Positions 53,723 through 64,000 of a DNA stretch of 64,000 nucleotides are shown piece after piece. Positions within the stretch are counted from its first letter, which is position 1. Each line of letters starts with the position of its first letter. Source of the DNA: Anaerococcus marasmi. Lineage in GTDB: Bacteria > Bacillota > Clostridia > Tissierellales > Peptoniphilaceae. Position numbers and translations under genes: made by a program. Under the pieces are notes generated by a model, which did no database searches, was not told the DNA's origin, and saw nothing but the letters and a program-made list of their open reading frames with translations. The stretch is from contig NZ_OLMF01000004.1 of assembly GCF_900290195.1 (NCBI RefSeq), positions 237,501 through 301,500 of the forward strand. The letters are read 5' to 3'.

Positions 53723-53744
53723 TAACGGAAATATGAGGAGTAAT

Positions 53745-54941
53745 ATGAACAAAAAAACTGTAAAAGACTTAGACGTAAAGGGTAAAAAAGTACTAGTAAG
53801 AGTTGATTTTAACGTACCTTTATCAAAAGAAAACAACGAAGAAATTGCTGATGATACAAGAATTAGAGCAGCTCTTCCAACAATTGATTACCTACTAGAA
53901 AATGATGCTAAGGTAATCCTAATGAGCCACTTAGGTAGACCAAAGGGAGAAGCTAAGCCAGAATATTCTCTAAAGCCTGTAGCAGCTTGGCTAGAAAATC
54001 ATTACAAAGACAAATTCCACTTCTTCCCATCAGATGAAGTTGTTGATGAAAAGGTAGAAGAAAAAGTTTCTTCTCTTAACGAAGGAGAAATTGCTTTAAT
54101 AGAAAACACTAGATATGTTGCTGGTGAAACCAAAAATGATTCTGAATTTGCCAAAAAGCTAGCATCTCTTGCAGACTTATACGTAAATGATGCCTTTGGA
54201 ACAAGCCACAGAGCACACGCATCTAACGTTGGAGTAGCAAGCATTCTTCCTTCAGCTGTAGGTTTCCTAATAGAAAAAGAAATTGACGTAATGGGTAAGG
54301 CACTAGAAGCCCCAGAACATCCATTTGTATCAATCCTTGGTGGAGCTAAGGTATCTGATAAGATTGGTGTAATCGAAAATCTTATCACTAAAGTAGATAC
54401 AATCCTAATAGGTGGTGGAATGGCTTATACCTTCCTCAAGGCTCAAGGAAAAGAAATAGGTAAATCTCTTCTTGAAGAAGATAAGATGGACCTATCCCTT
54501 GAACTAATCAAGAAAGCTGAAGCTAACAACGTAGAAATCCTACTACCAGTAGATGTTGTTATAGCAGATGAAATCAAGGCAGGTGCTGAAACTGAGATAG
54601 TTGATATTGACTCTATCCCAGAAGATAAGGAAGCCCTAGATATAGGACCAAAAACTGCAGAACTTTTCTCATCAAAAATCAAAGAAGCTAAGACTGTTGT
54701 TTGGAATGGACCAATGGGAGTATTTGAAATAAAAGAATTCGCAGATGGTACAAACAAGGTTGCAGCAGCCCTTGCAGAATCAGATGCAATTACAATAGTA
54801 GGTGGAGGAGATTCTGCACTTGCAATTGAACTTGCAGGTCTAAAAGATAAGATCACTCACGTATCAACTGGTGGTGGAGCAAGCTTGGAATTCTTAGAAG
54901 GAAAAGATTTACCAGGAATATCATCAATAGAAGATAAGTAA
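53745..54941 (+). CDS. pgk: Phosphoglycerate kinase
   Basis: A 398-residue enzyme that makes ATP from 1,3-bisphosphoglycerate. [14 protein letters not shown] and [11 protein letters not shown] at the N-terminal domain, [13 protein letters not shown], the hinge [13 protein letters not shown] and the nucleotide motif [12 protein letters not shown] and GGGDSALA are present. The ATG at 53745 is preferred to an in-frame ATG four codons earlier because GAGGAG ends 5 bases ahead of it. tpiA follows at 9 bases. Confidence 0.98.
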   Translation: MNKKTVKDLDVKGKKVLVRVDFNVPLSKENNEEIADDTRIRAALPTIDYLLENDAKVILMSHLGRPKGEAKPEYSLKPVAAWLENHYKDKFHFFPSDEVVDEKVEEKVSSLNEGEIALIENTRYVAGETKNDSEFAKKLASLADLYVNDAFGTSHRAHASNVGVASILPSAVGFLIEKEIDVMGKALEAPEHPFVSILGGAKVSDKIGVIENLITKVDTILIGGGMAYTFLKAQGKEIGKSLLEEDKMDLSLELIKKAEANNVEILLPVDVVIADEIKAGAETEIVDIDSIPEDKEALDIGPKTAELFSSKIKEAKTVVWNGPMGVFEIKEFADGTNKVAAALAESDAITIVGGGDSALAIELAGLKDKITHVSTGGGASLEFLEGKDLPGISSIEDK

Positions 54942-54950
54942 GGAGATATA

Positions 54951-55703
54951 ATGCGTAAACCAGTAATTGTTGGAAACTGGAAAATGAATATGACAGTTTC
55001 TGAAGCAGAAAAACTACTTGACGAAATTAAAGACTTAGACCTAGATACTGAAGTAGAAGCAGGAGTTTGTACACCAGCTATTGATCTTCTAGTTGCTAAA
55101 GAAAAACTAGCAGGAACAAACGTAGGCTTTGGTGGACAAAATATGTACTTCGAAGAAAGCGGAGCATTCACAGGAGAAATTTCTCCAACAATGCTAACAG
55201 ATATCGGAGCAAAATATGTAATTTTAGGTCACTCTGAAAGACGTGAATACTTCAGTGAAGATGATTGTCTAATTAACAAAAAGGTAAAAGCAGCCCTAGA
55301 CCATGACTTAGTTCCAATTCTTTGCTGTGGTGAAACTCTTGAAGAAAGAGAAGCTAACGAACACGAAGCAAAAGTTAAGGGACAAATAGAAAAAGATCTT
55401 AAGGATGTTTCAGCAGAAGATATAGAAAAAGTAATTATTGCCTACGAACCAATCTGGGCAATAGGAACAGGTAAAACTGCATCAAGTGAAGATGCTGATG
55501 CTATGTGCGGTTATATCAGAAGCTTAATAGAAGAAAAATACGGCAAAGATGCTGCTGAAAAAATTAGAATCCAATATGGTGGTTCTGTAAAACCAAACAA
55601 TGTAGTAGAACTTATGGGCAAGGAAAACATTGACGGAGCCCTAGTTGGTGGAGCAAGCCTTAAAGCAGAAGATTTCAAAGCTTTAGTTAATTTTAATAAA
55701 TAA
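54951..55703 (+). CDS. tpiA: Triosephosphate isomerase
   Basis: A 250-residue TIM barrel interconverting dihydroxyacetone phosphate and glyceraldehyde-3-phosphate. GNWKMNMT (Asn and Lys), VILGHSERREYF (catalytic His) and IAYEPIWAIGTGKTAS (catalytic Glu, then loop 6) are all conserved, as is YGGSVKPNN for phosphate binding. It is within the pgk-tpiA-eno run, 10 bases before eno. Confidence 0.98.
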   Translation: MRKPVIVGNWKMNMTVSEAEKLLDEIKDLDLDTEVEAGVCTPAIDLLVAKEKLAGTNVGFGGQNMYFEESGAFTGEISPTMLTDIGAKYVILGHSERREYFSEDDCLINKKVKAALDHDLVPILCCGETLEEREANEHEAKVKGQIEKDLKDVSAEDIEKVIIAYEPIWAIGTGKTASSEDADAMCGYIRSLIEEKYGKDAAEKIRIQYGGSVKPNNVVELMGKENIDGALVGGASLKAEDFKALVNFNK

Positions 55704-55713
55704 GGAGATATAA

Positions 55714-57009
<1,296 letters not shown>

Positions 57010-57017
57010 TATAAATT

Positions 57018-57047
57018 AAGATGGCCCCTAGGGGCTGTCTTTTTTTG
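57018..57047 (+). terminator. Rho-independent terminator of eno
   Basis: AGATGGCCCC and GGGGCTGTCT pair around a TA loop, then TTTTTTT. Confidence 0.87.
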
Positions 57048-57113
57048 CCAAAATCTAAGGAAATTTATAATTTAATATTTAGAGGAAATTAGCTATCCAA
57101 TTTATCTCTTTTG

Positions 57114-57142
57114 TTGAAATTATAGATAATTTATGGTATTAT
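57114..57142 (+). promoter_or_regulatory. Promoter of secG
   Basis: TTGAAA (57114-57119) and TATTAT (57137-57142) with a 17-base spacer, 27 bases before the ATG. Confidence 0.7.
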
Positions 57143-57169
57143 AACAGAGTATGAATCGGAGGTGTCTAT

Positions 57170-57397
57170 ATGGTAAATTTCTTAGCGATTGTACTAGTTA
57201 TTGCATCAATAATCATTATAGCTGCAGTAACATTACAAGATCCTAAAACAGAAGGATTAGGAGCTCTTTCAGGAACTCAAACAAATGTTTTTGGTAGAAG
57301 CGCTCATAAGTCAAAAAACGAAATGTTAGACAAAGTAGCTATCACAGGCGGAGTAATTTTATTTGTAGCTAGTCTAATCATGATAGCAATTAACTAA
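57170..57397 (+). CDS. secG: Preprotein translocase subunit SecG
   Basis: A 75-residue inner component of the SecYEG protein channel with two transmembrane helices (residues 3-22 and 54-73) and a Gly-rich loop (EGLGALSGTQTNVFG) typical of SecG. It stands between eno and rnr as in many Firmicutes. The ribosome site is GGAGGTG. A strong hairpin follows. Confidence 0.95.
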   Translation: MVNFLAIVLVIASIIIIAAVTLQDPKTEGLGALSGTQTNVFGRSAHKSKNEMLDKVAITGGVILFVASLIMIAIN

Positions 57398-57398
57398 T

Positions 57399-57435
57399 AA
57401 GGGGTAAGCTATATATATAGCTTAGCCTCTTTTTT
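57399..57435 (+). terminator. Rho-independent terminator of secG
   Basis: GGGGTAAGCTATA pairs with TATAGCTTAGCCTC (about 13 bp with one bulge or wobble), then a T run. It lies only 23 bases before rnr, so it may act as a partial stop. Confidence 0.82.
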
Positions 57436-57457
57436 AATATAGACAACAGGAGAAATT

Positions 57458-59584
57458 ATGAATCTAAAAGATATAATATTAAATATAGTATATGATGAAA
57501 ACTACCTGCCTATGACATTTAAGGAATTAGACAAGTATCTGAAGGTTGATAAATATACTAGAAAGGCTGTTAGAGATATAATAAAGGACTTGGAGAAAGA
57601 TAATAAAATCAGAGTTTCCAATAAAAAAAGAATTATGCCTCTAACAGATGAAGAGATTAATCTAACTGGTAAAATTTCTATGGCTCAAGGCGGGTATGGT
57701 TTTTTTATTTCAGATAACACAGACTTTGAAGATGTCTTTATAAAAAGGGACAACATGAACAGAGCCCACAACAATGATAGGGTAAAAATTGAGCTTGTTA
57801 AAGGTAAAGAGAAAGGAAGAAAGGCCGAAGGGAGAGTCCTTGATGTTATTGAAAGAGCTAAAGATGAAATAGTTGGAAGCTTTCAAAAAAACAAGGGCTT
57901 CGGCTTTGTAATTCCAGATGATAGAAGTTTTGGTGATGATATATTCATAGCTGAAAAATTCTTCAATAAGGCAAAAAATAAAGATAAGGTAGTAGTTGAG
58001 ATCATAAATTATCCAAAAGATGGTAAGCCTGAAGGAAGAATTAAGGAAATTATCGGCGGAAAGAACGATAAAAATATTGAAATCTTATCCCTAATCAGAT
58101 CTCACGGTCTTCCTTACCAATTCTCAAAGGAAAGTAAGAAAGAAAGTCTTTATGTGAAGGATAAGGTCAATGAAATAGAACTTGAAGGAAGGAAGGACTT
58201 AAGAGATCTCTTCACGGTTACGATTGATGGGAGAGATTCCAAGGACTTCGACGATGCTATTTCTATAGAGAAAAATGGTGAAAACTATGACTTGTATGTT
58301 CACATAGCAGACGTTGCTCATTATGTGAAAAAGGGGACCGCCATCGATAAAGACGCCTATGAGAGGGGAAACTCTACTTATCTATTTAATATAGTAATTC
58401 CCATGCTACCAGAGGTCCTATCAAATGGTATCTGCTCTCTAAATCCGAATGAGGATAGGCTTGCCATAAGTTTAAGGATGACAATCAATTATAAGGGCAA
58501 TGTTATAGATAATGAGTTTTATGAATCAGTGATTAATTCTGACCATAGATTAGTCTATGACGATGTAAATGCATTTTTGGATAAGGATGATGAGAATGTA
58601 TATGATGATGAGCTTATAAAAGAAAAGTTAAGGATTTTTGATGAGCTTAGACAAATCCTAAATACTATGAGAGAAAAAAGAGGGGCAATTGACTTTAACT
58701 TCTCAGAAAGTCAGATAGATGTAGCAGAAGACGGAAGAGTTTTAAATATATCAAACTTTGAAAGAGGATCAGGCAACAAGATGATTGAAGAATTCATGCT
58801 TGCCGCTAATGAAACGGTCGCATCTCTTTTTGCCTATATGGATTTTCCTTTTATCTACAGAATTCACGAAAAACCTAAGGAAGAAAAGATTGAAGGCTTC
58901 AAGAGAGCCCTTAACACTATGGGATATAATATAAGAGGCAATGACCTACATCCTAAGGACTTCCAACAAATTTTAGAAGAAGTGGAAGGTAAGGACGTTG
59001 AATCTGTAATTAATATTCTGATGCTAAGGACCATGCAGAAGGCCAAGTATTCCGAGCATAGGGATATGCACTTTGGTCTATCTACATCCTTTTATACTCA
59101 CTTCACATCGCCAATTAGGAGGTATCCTGACCTAATAGTTCATAGATTAGTAAAAAAATTTATTCATAACAAGCTAACTAGTCTCAACCAGACAAGTCTT
59201 GAAAAAACAATCACAAATAATGCAGACCATCTTTCAATGACAGAAAGAAGAAGCGAAGATTGTGAGAGAGATGTGGAAGATTTACTTAAATGTAAGTATA
59301 TGATTCGTTTTATAGGCGATGAATTTTACGGGAATATATCTGCCATAACTGACTTTGGAATATTTATTGAGTTAGATAATACCGTAGAAGGGCTTTTCAT
59401 GTACAAGTTTTCAAATGATAGATACGAGTATCTAGAAGATAAGATGAAGGCATTTAATACAGATAAAAAGATCTTCTATTCTATTGGAGATAGGGTCAAG
59501 ATTAGAGTAATGGATGTAGACACATATCAGAGAAATATCGACTTTGATTTGGAGGTAAACGATGAAATTATTAGCCAACAATAA
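57458..59584 (+). CDS. rnr: Ribonuclease R
   Basis: A 708-residue 3'-to-5' exoribonuclease that degrades structured RNA, including with SmpB and tmRNA on stalled messages. An N-terminal winged helix (PMTFKELDKYLKVDK), two cold-shock domains (GKISMAQGGYGFFI and GSFQKNKGFGFVIPDD), the RNB core (DLFTVTIDGRDSKDFDDAIS with the Asp ligands; RGAIDFNFSE; HFTSPIRRYPDLIVHRL) and a C-terminal S1 domain (FYGNISAITDFGIFIEL) are in order. The last 23 bases overlap smpB. Confidence 0.97.
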   Translation: MNLKDIILNIVYDENYLPMTFKELDKYLKVDKYTRKAVRDIIKDLEKDNKIRVSNKKRIMPLTDEEINLTGKISMAQGGYGFFISDNTDFEDVFIKRDNMNRAHNNDRVKIELVKGKEKGRKAEGRVLDVIERAKDEIVGSFQKNKGFGFVIPDDRSFGDDIFIAEKFFNKAKNKDKVVVEIINYPKDGKPEGRIKEIIGGKNDKNIEILSLIRSHGLPYQFSKESKKESLYVKDKVNEIELEGRKDLRDLFTVTIDGRDSKDFDDAISIEKNGENYDLYVHIADVAHYVKKGTAIDKDAYERGNSTYLFNIVIPMLPEVLSNGICSLNPNEDRLAISLRMTINYKGNVIDNEFYESVINSDHRLVYDDVNAFLDKDDENVYDDELIKEKLRIFDELRQILNTMREKRGAIDFNFSESQIDVAEDGRVLNISNFERGSGNKMIEEFMLAANETVASLFAYMDFPFIYRIHEKPKEEKIEGFKRALNTMGYNIRGNDLHPKDFQQILEEVEGKDVESVINILMLRTMQKAKYSEHRDMHFGLSTSFYTHFTSPIRRYPDLIVHRLVKKFIHNKLTSLNQTSLEKTITNNADHLSMTERRSEDCERDVEDLLKCKYMIRFIGDEFYGNISAITDFGIFIELDNTVEGLFMYKFSNDRYEYLEDKMKAFNTDKKIFYSIGDRVKIRVMDVDTYQRNIDFDLEVNDEIISQQ

Positions 59585-60005
59585 GAAGGCTTATCATGAT
59601 TATTTTATAGAAGAAAAATATGAAGCAGGACTTTCACTTTTGGGAAGTGAAGTAAAATCAATCAAAAAAGGAAAAGTTTCTATCAAGGAGTCATTCATAT
59701 CAGATAGAAAAGGGGAGATGTTTATCTACGGTATGCATGTTACTCCTTACTCTCAGGCCTATGATAAGGATATCGATCCAACTAGAATTAGGAGACTCCT
59801 CCTTCACAAAAAGGAAATAAATAAGTTAATAGGCAAAAAAACTCAAGCAGGATATACAGTAGTTCCCCTTAAAATCTATGAGAGAGACGGACTGGTAAAG
59901 TTAGAGCTTGCCCTTGCCAAAGGTAAGAAGCAGTACGATAAGAGAGAATCTATTAAGGCTAAGGATGATAAGAGGAAGATGGATAGGGCCCTTAAGAATT
60001 ATTAA
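59562..60005 (+). CDS. smpB: SsrA-binding protein SmpB
   Basis: A 147-residue partner of tmRNA in rescue of stalled ribosomes. LLANNKKAYHDYFIEEKYEAGLSL gives the usual start, followed by GSEVKSIKKGKVSIKESF, PTRIRRLLLHKKEI and the basic tail KKQYDKRESIKAKDDKRKMD. It overlaps rnr by 23 bases, linking two trans-translation factors. No ssrA gene follows within the window. Confidence 0.97.
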   Translation: MKLLANNKKAYHDYFIEEKYEAGLSLLGSEVKSIKKGKVSIKESFISDRKGEMFIYGMHVTPYSQAYDKDIDPTRIRRLLLHKKEINKLIGKKTQAGYTVVPLKIYERDGLVKLELALAKGKKQYDKRESIKAKDDKRKMDRALKNY

Positions 60006-60015
60006 AGGAGAGTAA

Positions 60016-60792
60016 ATGACAAATAAAAGCACACTAAAAGTTAAGTTACTTAACTACACTCCTAGGGCAGAAGAGACCATAGCCCAAGCGGGAAAACTCT
60101 GCTATTCACAAGTCGGAGTAGATGAAATAGCCGAAAAACAGGACGAAGAGTCTATTGCTAGATATGTAAAAATGCTTCAAAACCTCGGCCATCTTTCACC
60201 AATTGAGCATGTCTCCTTTACCTTTGCTGCGGAGGGAGTATCTAGAGTCTTGACCCACCAGCTGGTCCGTCACAGACTCGCTTCCTATTCTCAACAGTCA
60301 CAAAGATATGTTAAGCTCGACCAATTTGAGTACATAATGCCTAAAGAAATCGATGAAAATGAAGAAGCAAGAGAAATATTTATTAGGCAAATGGAAGAAA
60401 GCCAGAAGGCTTATGGTGACTTGACTGATATATTGTTTGAAAAACATTACCAAAGCTTTATGGATGAAGGTCAAGATGAAAAATCAGCCAAAAGATCTGC
60501 TAGTAAAAAGGCAATAGAAGATGCAAGATACGTCTTTCCAAATGCTTGTGAAACAAAGATCGTTTTTACAATGAATGCAAGAAATCTTCTTCACTTTTTC
60601 AATATCAGATCTTGCCTAAGGGCCCAATGGGAGATAAGAGACCTATCAGATCAGATGATAAGACTCGTAAAAGATATTTATCCAAATCTCTTCCTAAATG
60701 CAGGTCCATCTTGTCTTGTAGGACCTTGCCCAGAAGGTAAAATGACTTGCGGGAAAATAAAAGAAGTACGCGAAAAGTTTAATAATTTATAA
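60016..60792 (+). CDS. thyX: FAD-dependent thymidylate synthase ThyX
   Basis: A 258-residue flavin-dependent enzyme making dTMP from dUMP. The signature RHRxxSxxxxSxR is present in [18 protein letters not shown] (near 82-99), and the C-terminal [21 protein letters not shown] holds the dUMP and catalytic Arg. The C-terminus adds a Cys-rich tail ([18 protein letters not shown]) seen in clostridial homologues. No thyA is nearby; ThyX probably makes the cell independent of it. Confidence 0.96.
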   Translation: MTNKSTLKVKLLNYTPRAEETIAQAGKLCYSQVGVDEIAEKQDEESIARYVKMLQNLGHLSPIEHVSFTFAAEGVSRVLTHQLVRHRLASYSQQSQRYVKLDQFEYIMPKEIDENEEAREIFIRQMEESQKAYGDLTDILFEKHYQSFMDEGQDEKSAKRSASKKAIEDARYVFPNACETKIVFTMNARNLLHFFNIRSCLRAQWEIRDLSDQMIRLVKDIYPNLFLNAGPSCLVGPCPEGKMTCGKIKEVREKFNNL

Positions 60793-60834
60793 ATCTTGAA
60801 TATTTTAAAATCTAAAAACAAGGATGGAGACTTT

Positions 60835-61536
60835 ATGTCTTATATACAATTAAATAATCTAACAAAAGAATTTAAATCTGGTGATACAAGGATTGTCGCA
60901 AATGATAAGATAAACTTCTCTCTGGACAAAGGTAGACTTCTAATAATTGTCGGAGCAAGTGGGGCAGGCAAGACCACCCTTCTTAATCTTATTGGTGGGA
61001 TGGATAAGGCAACAAGTGGTGAGATTTTTATAGATGGAAAAAACCTAGTAGGTCTTAGTGATAGAGAGCTTACTGAATATAGGAGAAATGATGTTGGTTT
61101 CATCTTCCAACATTACAATCTCATACCAAACCTGACTGCTCTTGAGAATGTAGAAATGGCATCAGAAATCTCTAATAATCCACTTAGTCCAAGGGAAATA
61201 CTCGAAGAAGTAGGTCTTAGTCATAGGCTTAATAACTTCCCTTCTCAACTATCAGGGGGAGAACAACAAAGGGTGGCCATAGCGAGGGCGCTCGCCAAAA
61301 ACCCTAAGCTTTTACTTTGTGATGAGCCAACAGGTGCCCTAGACTATGAGACAGGAAAAAATATCCTTAGGCTCTTGCAAGATGCTTCAAGGAATATGGG
61401 AGCCACAGTAGTAATCATAACTCATAATTCATTGATAAAGCCAATGGCAGATCAGGTAATAGAGATCAGAGACGGCAAGGTCGATAAGGACTATATCAAT
61501 GAAACTCCAGTTTCAGTTGATGAGATAGAGTGGTAA
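60835..61536 (+). CDS. ABC transporter ATP-binding protein (MacB/LolD class)
   Basis: A 233-residue ATPase with Walker [10 protein letters not shown], the Q loop FQHYNLIPN, the signature [15 protein letters not shown], Walker [12 protein letters not shown] and His in ITHNS. It is paired with the FtsX permease that begins one base after its stop. It shares the class with the three ATPases at 10-18 kb but is clearly not one of that family of copies. ATG 60835 (with GGAG ahead) is chosen over an in-frame codon at 60796. Confidence 0.93.
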   Translation: MSYIQLNNLTKEFKSGDTRIVANDKINFSLDKGRLLIIVGASGAGKTTLLNLIGGMDKATSGEIFIDGKNLVGLSDRELTEYRRNDVGFIFQHYNLIPNLTALENVEMASEISNNPLSPREILEEVGLSHRLNNFPSQLSGGEQQRVAIARALAKNPKLLLCDEPTGALDYETGKNILRLLQDASRNMGATVVIITHNSLIKPMADQVIEIRDGKVDKDYINETPVSVDEIEW

Positions 61537-61537
61537 T

Positions 61538-64000
61538 ATGAATAAAACTTATATAAAGAGCATCTTCGCTGATATGAAGAAAACTAAGGGAAAGGTCTTA
61601 TCTATTATGATAATGGTAGCTCTTGCTAGCCTTGTAGTAGTGGGGCTTTTACTTTCTGGTGCTTCTATGAGAAAGAGTCTAAACAAATCTCTAGCTGAAT
61701 ATGAACATCCTGACCTAATAGTTAGGTCGACCTATGGACTAGACTATGAGGATGAGGCTCTTATTAAAAAAGAAGAGGGAATTGATAAGATTAATTTCAT
61801 CAAGGCCACTGATCTAAGAATCGGTGAAGATATTATTAGACTAAAAGAATACAATTCCGAAGTCTCAAAATCGGTAATTACGGAGGGAAAAATACCTTCA
61901 AAAGATGACGAGATAATCCTCGATGAAAATCTTAAAGATAAATATAAGATCGGTGATGAGCTTAGTTTTTCTTATATCAATGATCAACAAAAAGATGATC
62001 AAAAGATGGCGAATTTAAGATATAAGCTTGTAGGTTTTTACAAATCATCTGATCACTTTATGGAGGATATGAAGGAAATTTCACCGCTTGGTAAAAGTGA
62101 AATTGCAGGATTTGCCTATGTCTTGCCTAATAATTTCTTGTCGGATAAGTATCATGAGGCAAATATAGTCTACAAAGACCTACTTAATCTTGATAGGACA
62201 AGTTCATCCTATATCAAAAAAATAAATAGTAAAAAAGATAACTTGACAGACAGGATTAGAAATAGGCCAGACCAAGTCTTAAATAAAATTAGAAAAGATG
62301 CTGACGATGAAATAACTGATGCAGAAAAAGACATCACTAATGCAGAAAAAGAGCTTAGTGATAATGAGAAAAAACTAATCGAAAGCAAGAATTACCTTGA
62401 TGAAGGTTTTAGAAAGTATGAAGCAAATAAGAGTGATTTTGATCAAGAAATTGCTAAGGGAGAAAAAGACCTCGCTAAAGCTAAAAATGATCTAGATCAA
62501 GGAAGAGAAAAGCTTGAAGAAGGTAGAAGAGAATATCAGACAAATCTAGAAACATATGAAAATGAAATAACAAAAGCTGAAGAAGAACTTGATAAAAAAC
62601 AAAAAGACTTAAATTTAGGTCTTGCCCAAATCGATGGACCTAAGAAGGAAATGGATAAGGCTTATGAAGAGCTTAATGAAAAGTTTGAGTCATCATTTAA
62701 CAAATTAGAAGAGGCAGAAGCAAGTCTTATTCTAGAAGAAAATTATATTAATTCTAAAAAACAAGAGCTAGAAGAAGCGGAAAGCCTCAAAGATCAAAAA
62801 GACCCTGATCTTATAGAAAAAATTAAGCAACTAAAGGAAGAGATTCAAACAAGTGAAGCGAGCTACGAAGCGGGTAAGATAGAATATGATAAAAATAAAC
62901 AAGAATTAGACGAAAAATATAGCCAGGCGAAGTTTGAACTTGATCAAAAGCTAGGTAGTTTAAGGGCTAAGGAAGAAGAATTAAACAAAGCTCAAGCCCA
63001 GCTTGATGAGGCTAAAAGACAATTAGCTAGTAAAAAATCCTCAGGTAAAACTGAGCTAGATAAAGCAAATGAGACCATTAAAAATAGCGAAGAAGAGATA
63101 AATCAAGGTCAAAGAGATTATGAAAATGGTCTAGCTGAGCTTGATAGAAATAAGGAAGAAGGAAAGAATAAACTCGCTCAAGCCTATGATGAATTAATTG
63201 ATGGGCAAAAAAAATATCAAGATGCTAAGGAAAAATTCGACGAAGAAAAGGCAAAGGCTTCAAAGGATATAGATAAGGCTAAGAAAGATATCGGAGATTC
63301 AAAGGAGAGCCTCTTGACCCTACAAGATCCAGAATATTCGGTAGAAAGCATATTTGACAATAGAGGAATCGACACCTACTATCAAAACTCCTTGAATATG
63401 GACAGATTATCTAAGGTGTTCCCTGCATTTTTCTATCTAGTAGCAATGCTCGTAACTCTTACTACCATGAAAAGATATATCGAAGAGCAAAGGACTATCA
63501 ATGGATGTCTTAAGTCTTTGGGTTATACCAACACAGACATAGCCAAGAGATTTTATATATATGGTATAAGTCCAACAATTATAGGAGCTCTATTGGGAGC
63601 TGTTATAGGAAGATTTGTAATCCTTAATGTAATATTTACAGCTTATTCAACAGGATTTAAGGTCCTATCAATGGAAGTAATAAATAGTTTTCCAGCCTTA
63701 CTTATATCTGTTCTAGTATCGACTTTCCTTATAGCCTTTACAGTTTTTATTAGTTCTAAAGAAACAGTTAAAGAGGTACCAGCCAATCTATTAAAGGCTA
63801 AAGCTCCTGATGCTGGTAGCAAAATATTTCTTGAAAGAATCGAGTTCTTGTGGAAGAGATTATCCTTTATGGCGAAAATTACATCTAGGAATCTTTTTAG
63901 ATATAAATCCAGGATGTTTATGACAATATTTGGTGTTGGAGGATGTACGGCCCTACTTTTCTTTGGCTTTGCTATGATAGATGCTATTAAGGACACATCA
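61538..64000 (+). CDS. FtsX-like permease with a large coiled-coil domain (3' end cut by window edge)
   Basis: At least 821 residues of an ABC exporter permease run from ATG 61538 to the edge. After a first helix (about 20-43) and an outside domain, residues from about 230 to 590 are a charged heptad-like coiled coil with many Glu, Lys and Ala (AEKELSDNEKKLIESKNYLD and similar repeats). Then come FtsX helices (FPAFFYLVAMLVTLTTM near 625) with the motif TINGCLKSLGYTNTDIAKRF, and the start of a second half (SRNLFRYKSRMFMTIFGVGG). The design is that of large Firmicutes FtsX permeases with an extracellular stalk. Cargo unknown. The start is behind the ATPase stop by one base. Confidence 0.92.
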   Translation, partial: MNKTYIKSIFADMKKTKGKVLSIMIMVALASLVVVGLLLSGASMRKSLNKSLAEYEHPDLIVRSTYGLDYEDEALIKKEEGIDKINFIKATDLRIGEDIIRLKEYNSEVSKSVITEGKIPSKDDEIILDENLKDKYKIGDELSFSYINDQQKDDQKMANLRYKLVGFYKSSDHFMEDMKEISPLGKSEIAGFAYVLPNNFLSDKYHEANIVYKDLLNLDRTSSSYIKKINSKKDNLTDRIRNRPDQVLNKIRKDADDEITDAEKDITNAEKELSDNEKKLIESKNYLDEGFRKYEANKSDFDQEIAKGEKDLAKAKNDLDQGREKLEEGRREYQTNLETYENEITKAEEELDKKQKDLNLGLAQIDGPKKEMDKAYEELNEKFESSFNKLEEAEASLILEENYINSKKQELEEAESLKDQKDPDLIEKIKQLKEEIQTSEASYEAGKIEYDKNKQELDEKYSQAKFELDQKLGSLRAKEEELNKAQAQLDEAKRQLASKKSSGKTELDKANETIKNSEEEINQGQRDYENGLAELDRNKEEGKNKLAQAYDELIDGQKKYQDAKEKFDEEKAKASKDIDKAKKDIGDSKESLLTLQDPEYSVESIFDNRGIDTYYQNSLNMDRLSKVFPAFFYLVAMLVTLTTMKRYIEEQRTINGCLKSLGYTNTDIAKRFYIYGISPTIIGALLGAVIGRFVILNVIFTAYSTGFKVLSMEVINSFPALLISVLVSTFLIAFTVFISSKETVKEVPANLLKAKAPDAGSKIFLERIEFLWKRLSFMAKITSRNLFRYKSRMFMTIFGVGGCTALLFFGFAMIDAIKDTS

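Overview
The window comes from a low-GC Gram-positive anaerobe. The housekeeping genes, their order, the AT-rich codon use, a thyX-type thymidylate synthase, a Rex-free gap-pgk-tpiA-eno run and the many degraded insertion sequences fit a Gram-positive anaerobic coccus of the Anaerococcus/Peptoniphilus type. The genus is an inference and was not tested by any search.

Two halves can be told apart. Bases 1 to about 32,000 are accessory DNA. They start with a copper-resistance operon (copY and a truncated copB, minus strand) whose operator sits inside its promoter. A graveyard follows, holding prophage remnants (VRR-NUC nuclease, SNF2 helicase, terminase), a broken S66 peptidase, a broken alpha/beta hydrolase and several IS256, IS30 and IS3 copies, mostly dead. 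Inside it lies a 13-kb cluster: a two-component system and three tandem ATPase/FtsX-permease exporters (8418-20467). The three ATPases are almost identical while the permeases have diverged. Fragments of further copies, and of a small membrane-protein gene that used to follow each transporter, are scattered out to 30.3 kb. After an XRE regulator, an IS30 element with a perfect 38-bp palindrome and a ferritin-like gene, there is a nitrosative/oxidative stress cluster: a Crp/Fnr regulator, the di-iron repair protein Ric and a flavodiiron NO/O2 reductase.

Bases 32,000 to 61,500 are compact core genome, nearly all on the plus strand: tRNA-Thr, tex, proS, fba, rho, rpmE, prmC-prfA, a CDF transporter, tsaC, upp, murA, recD2, comF; then rodA (minus); then nth, a HAD phosphatase, trmL, a thioredoxin-reductase-like gene, gap, pgk, tpiA, eno, secG, rnr, smpB, thyX. 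Phosphoglycerate mutase is missing from the glycolytic run. The window ends in another ABC exporter (ATPase plus a coiled-coil FtsX permease that runs off the edge).

The most unusual content is the amplified sensor/exporter array with its decayed small partner gene, the 38-bp palindrome in the IS30 transposase gene, an unexplained long hairpin at 26.6 kb, and two loci that share the same IS junction inside a terminator loop. None of these proves a new system. They are the places where a second look is most likely to pay.
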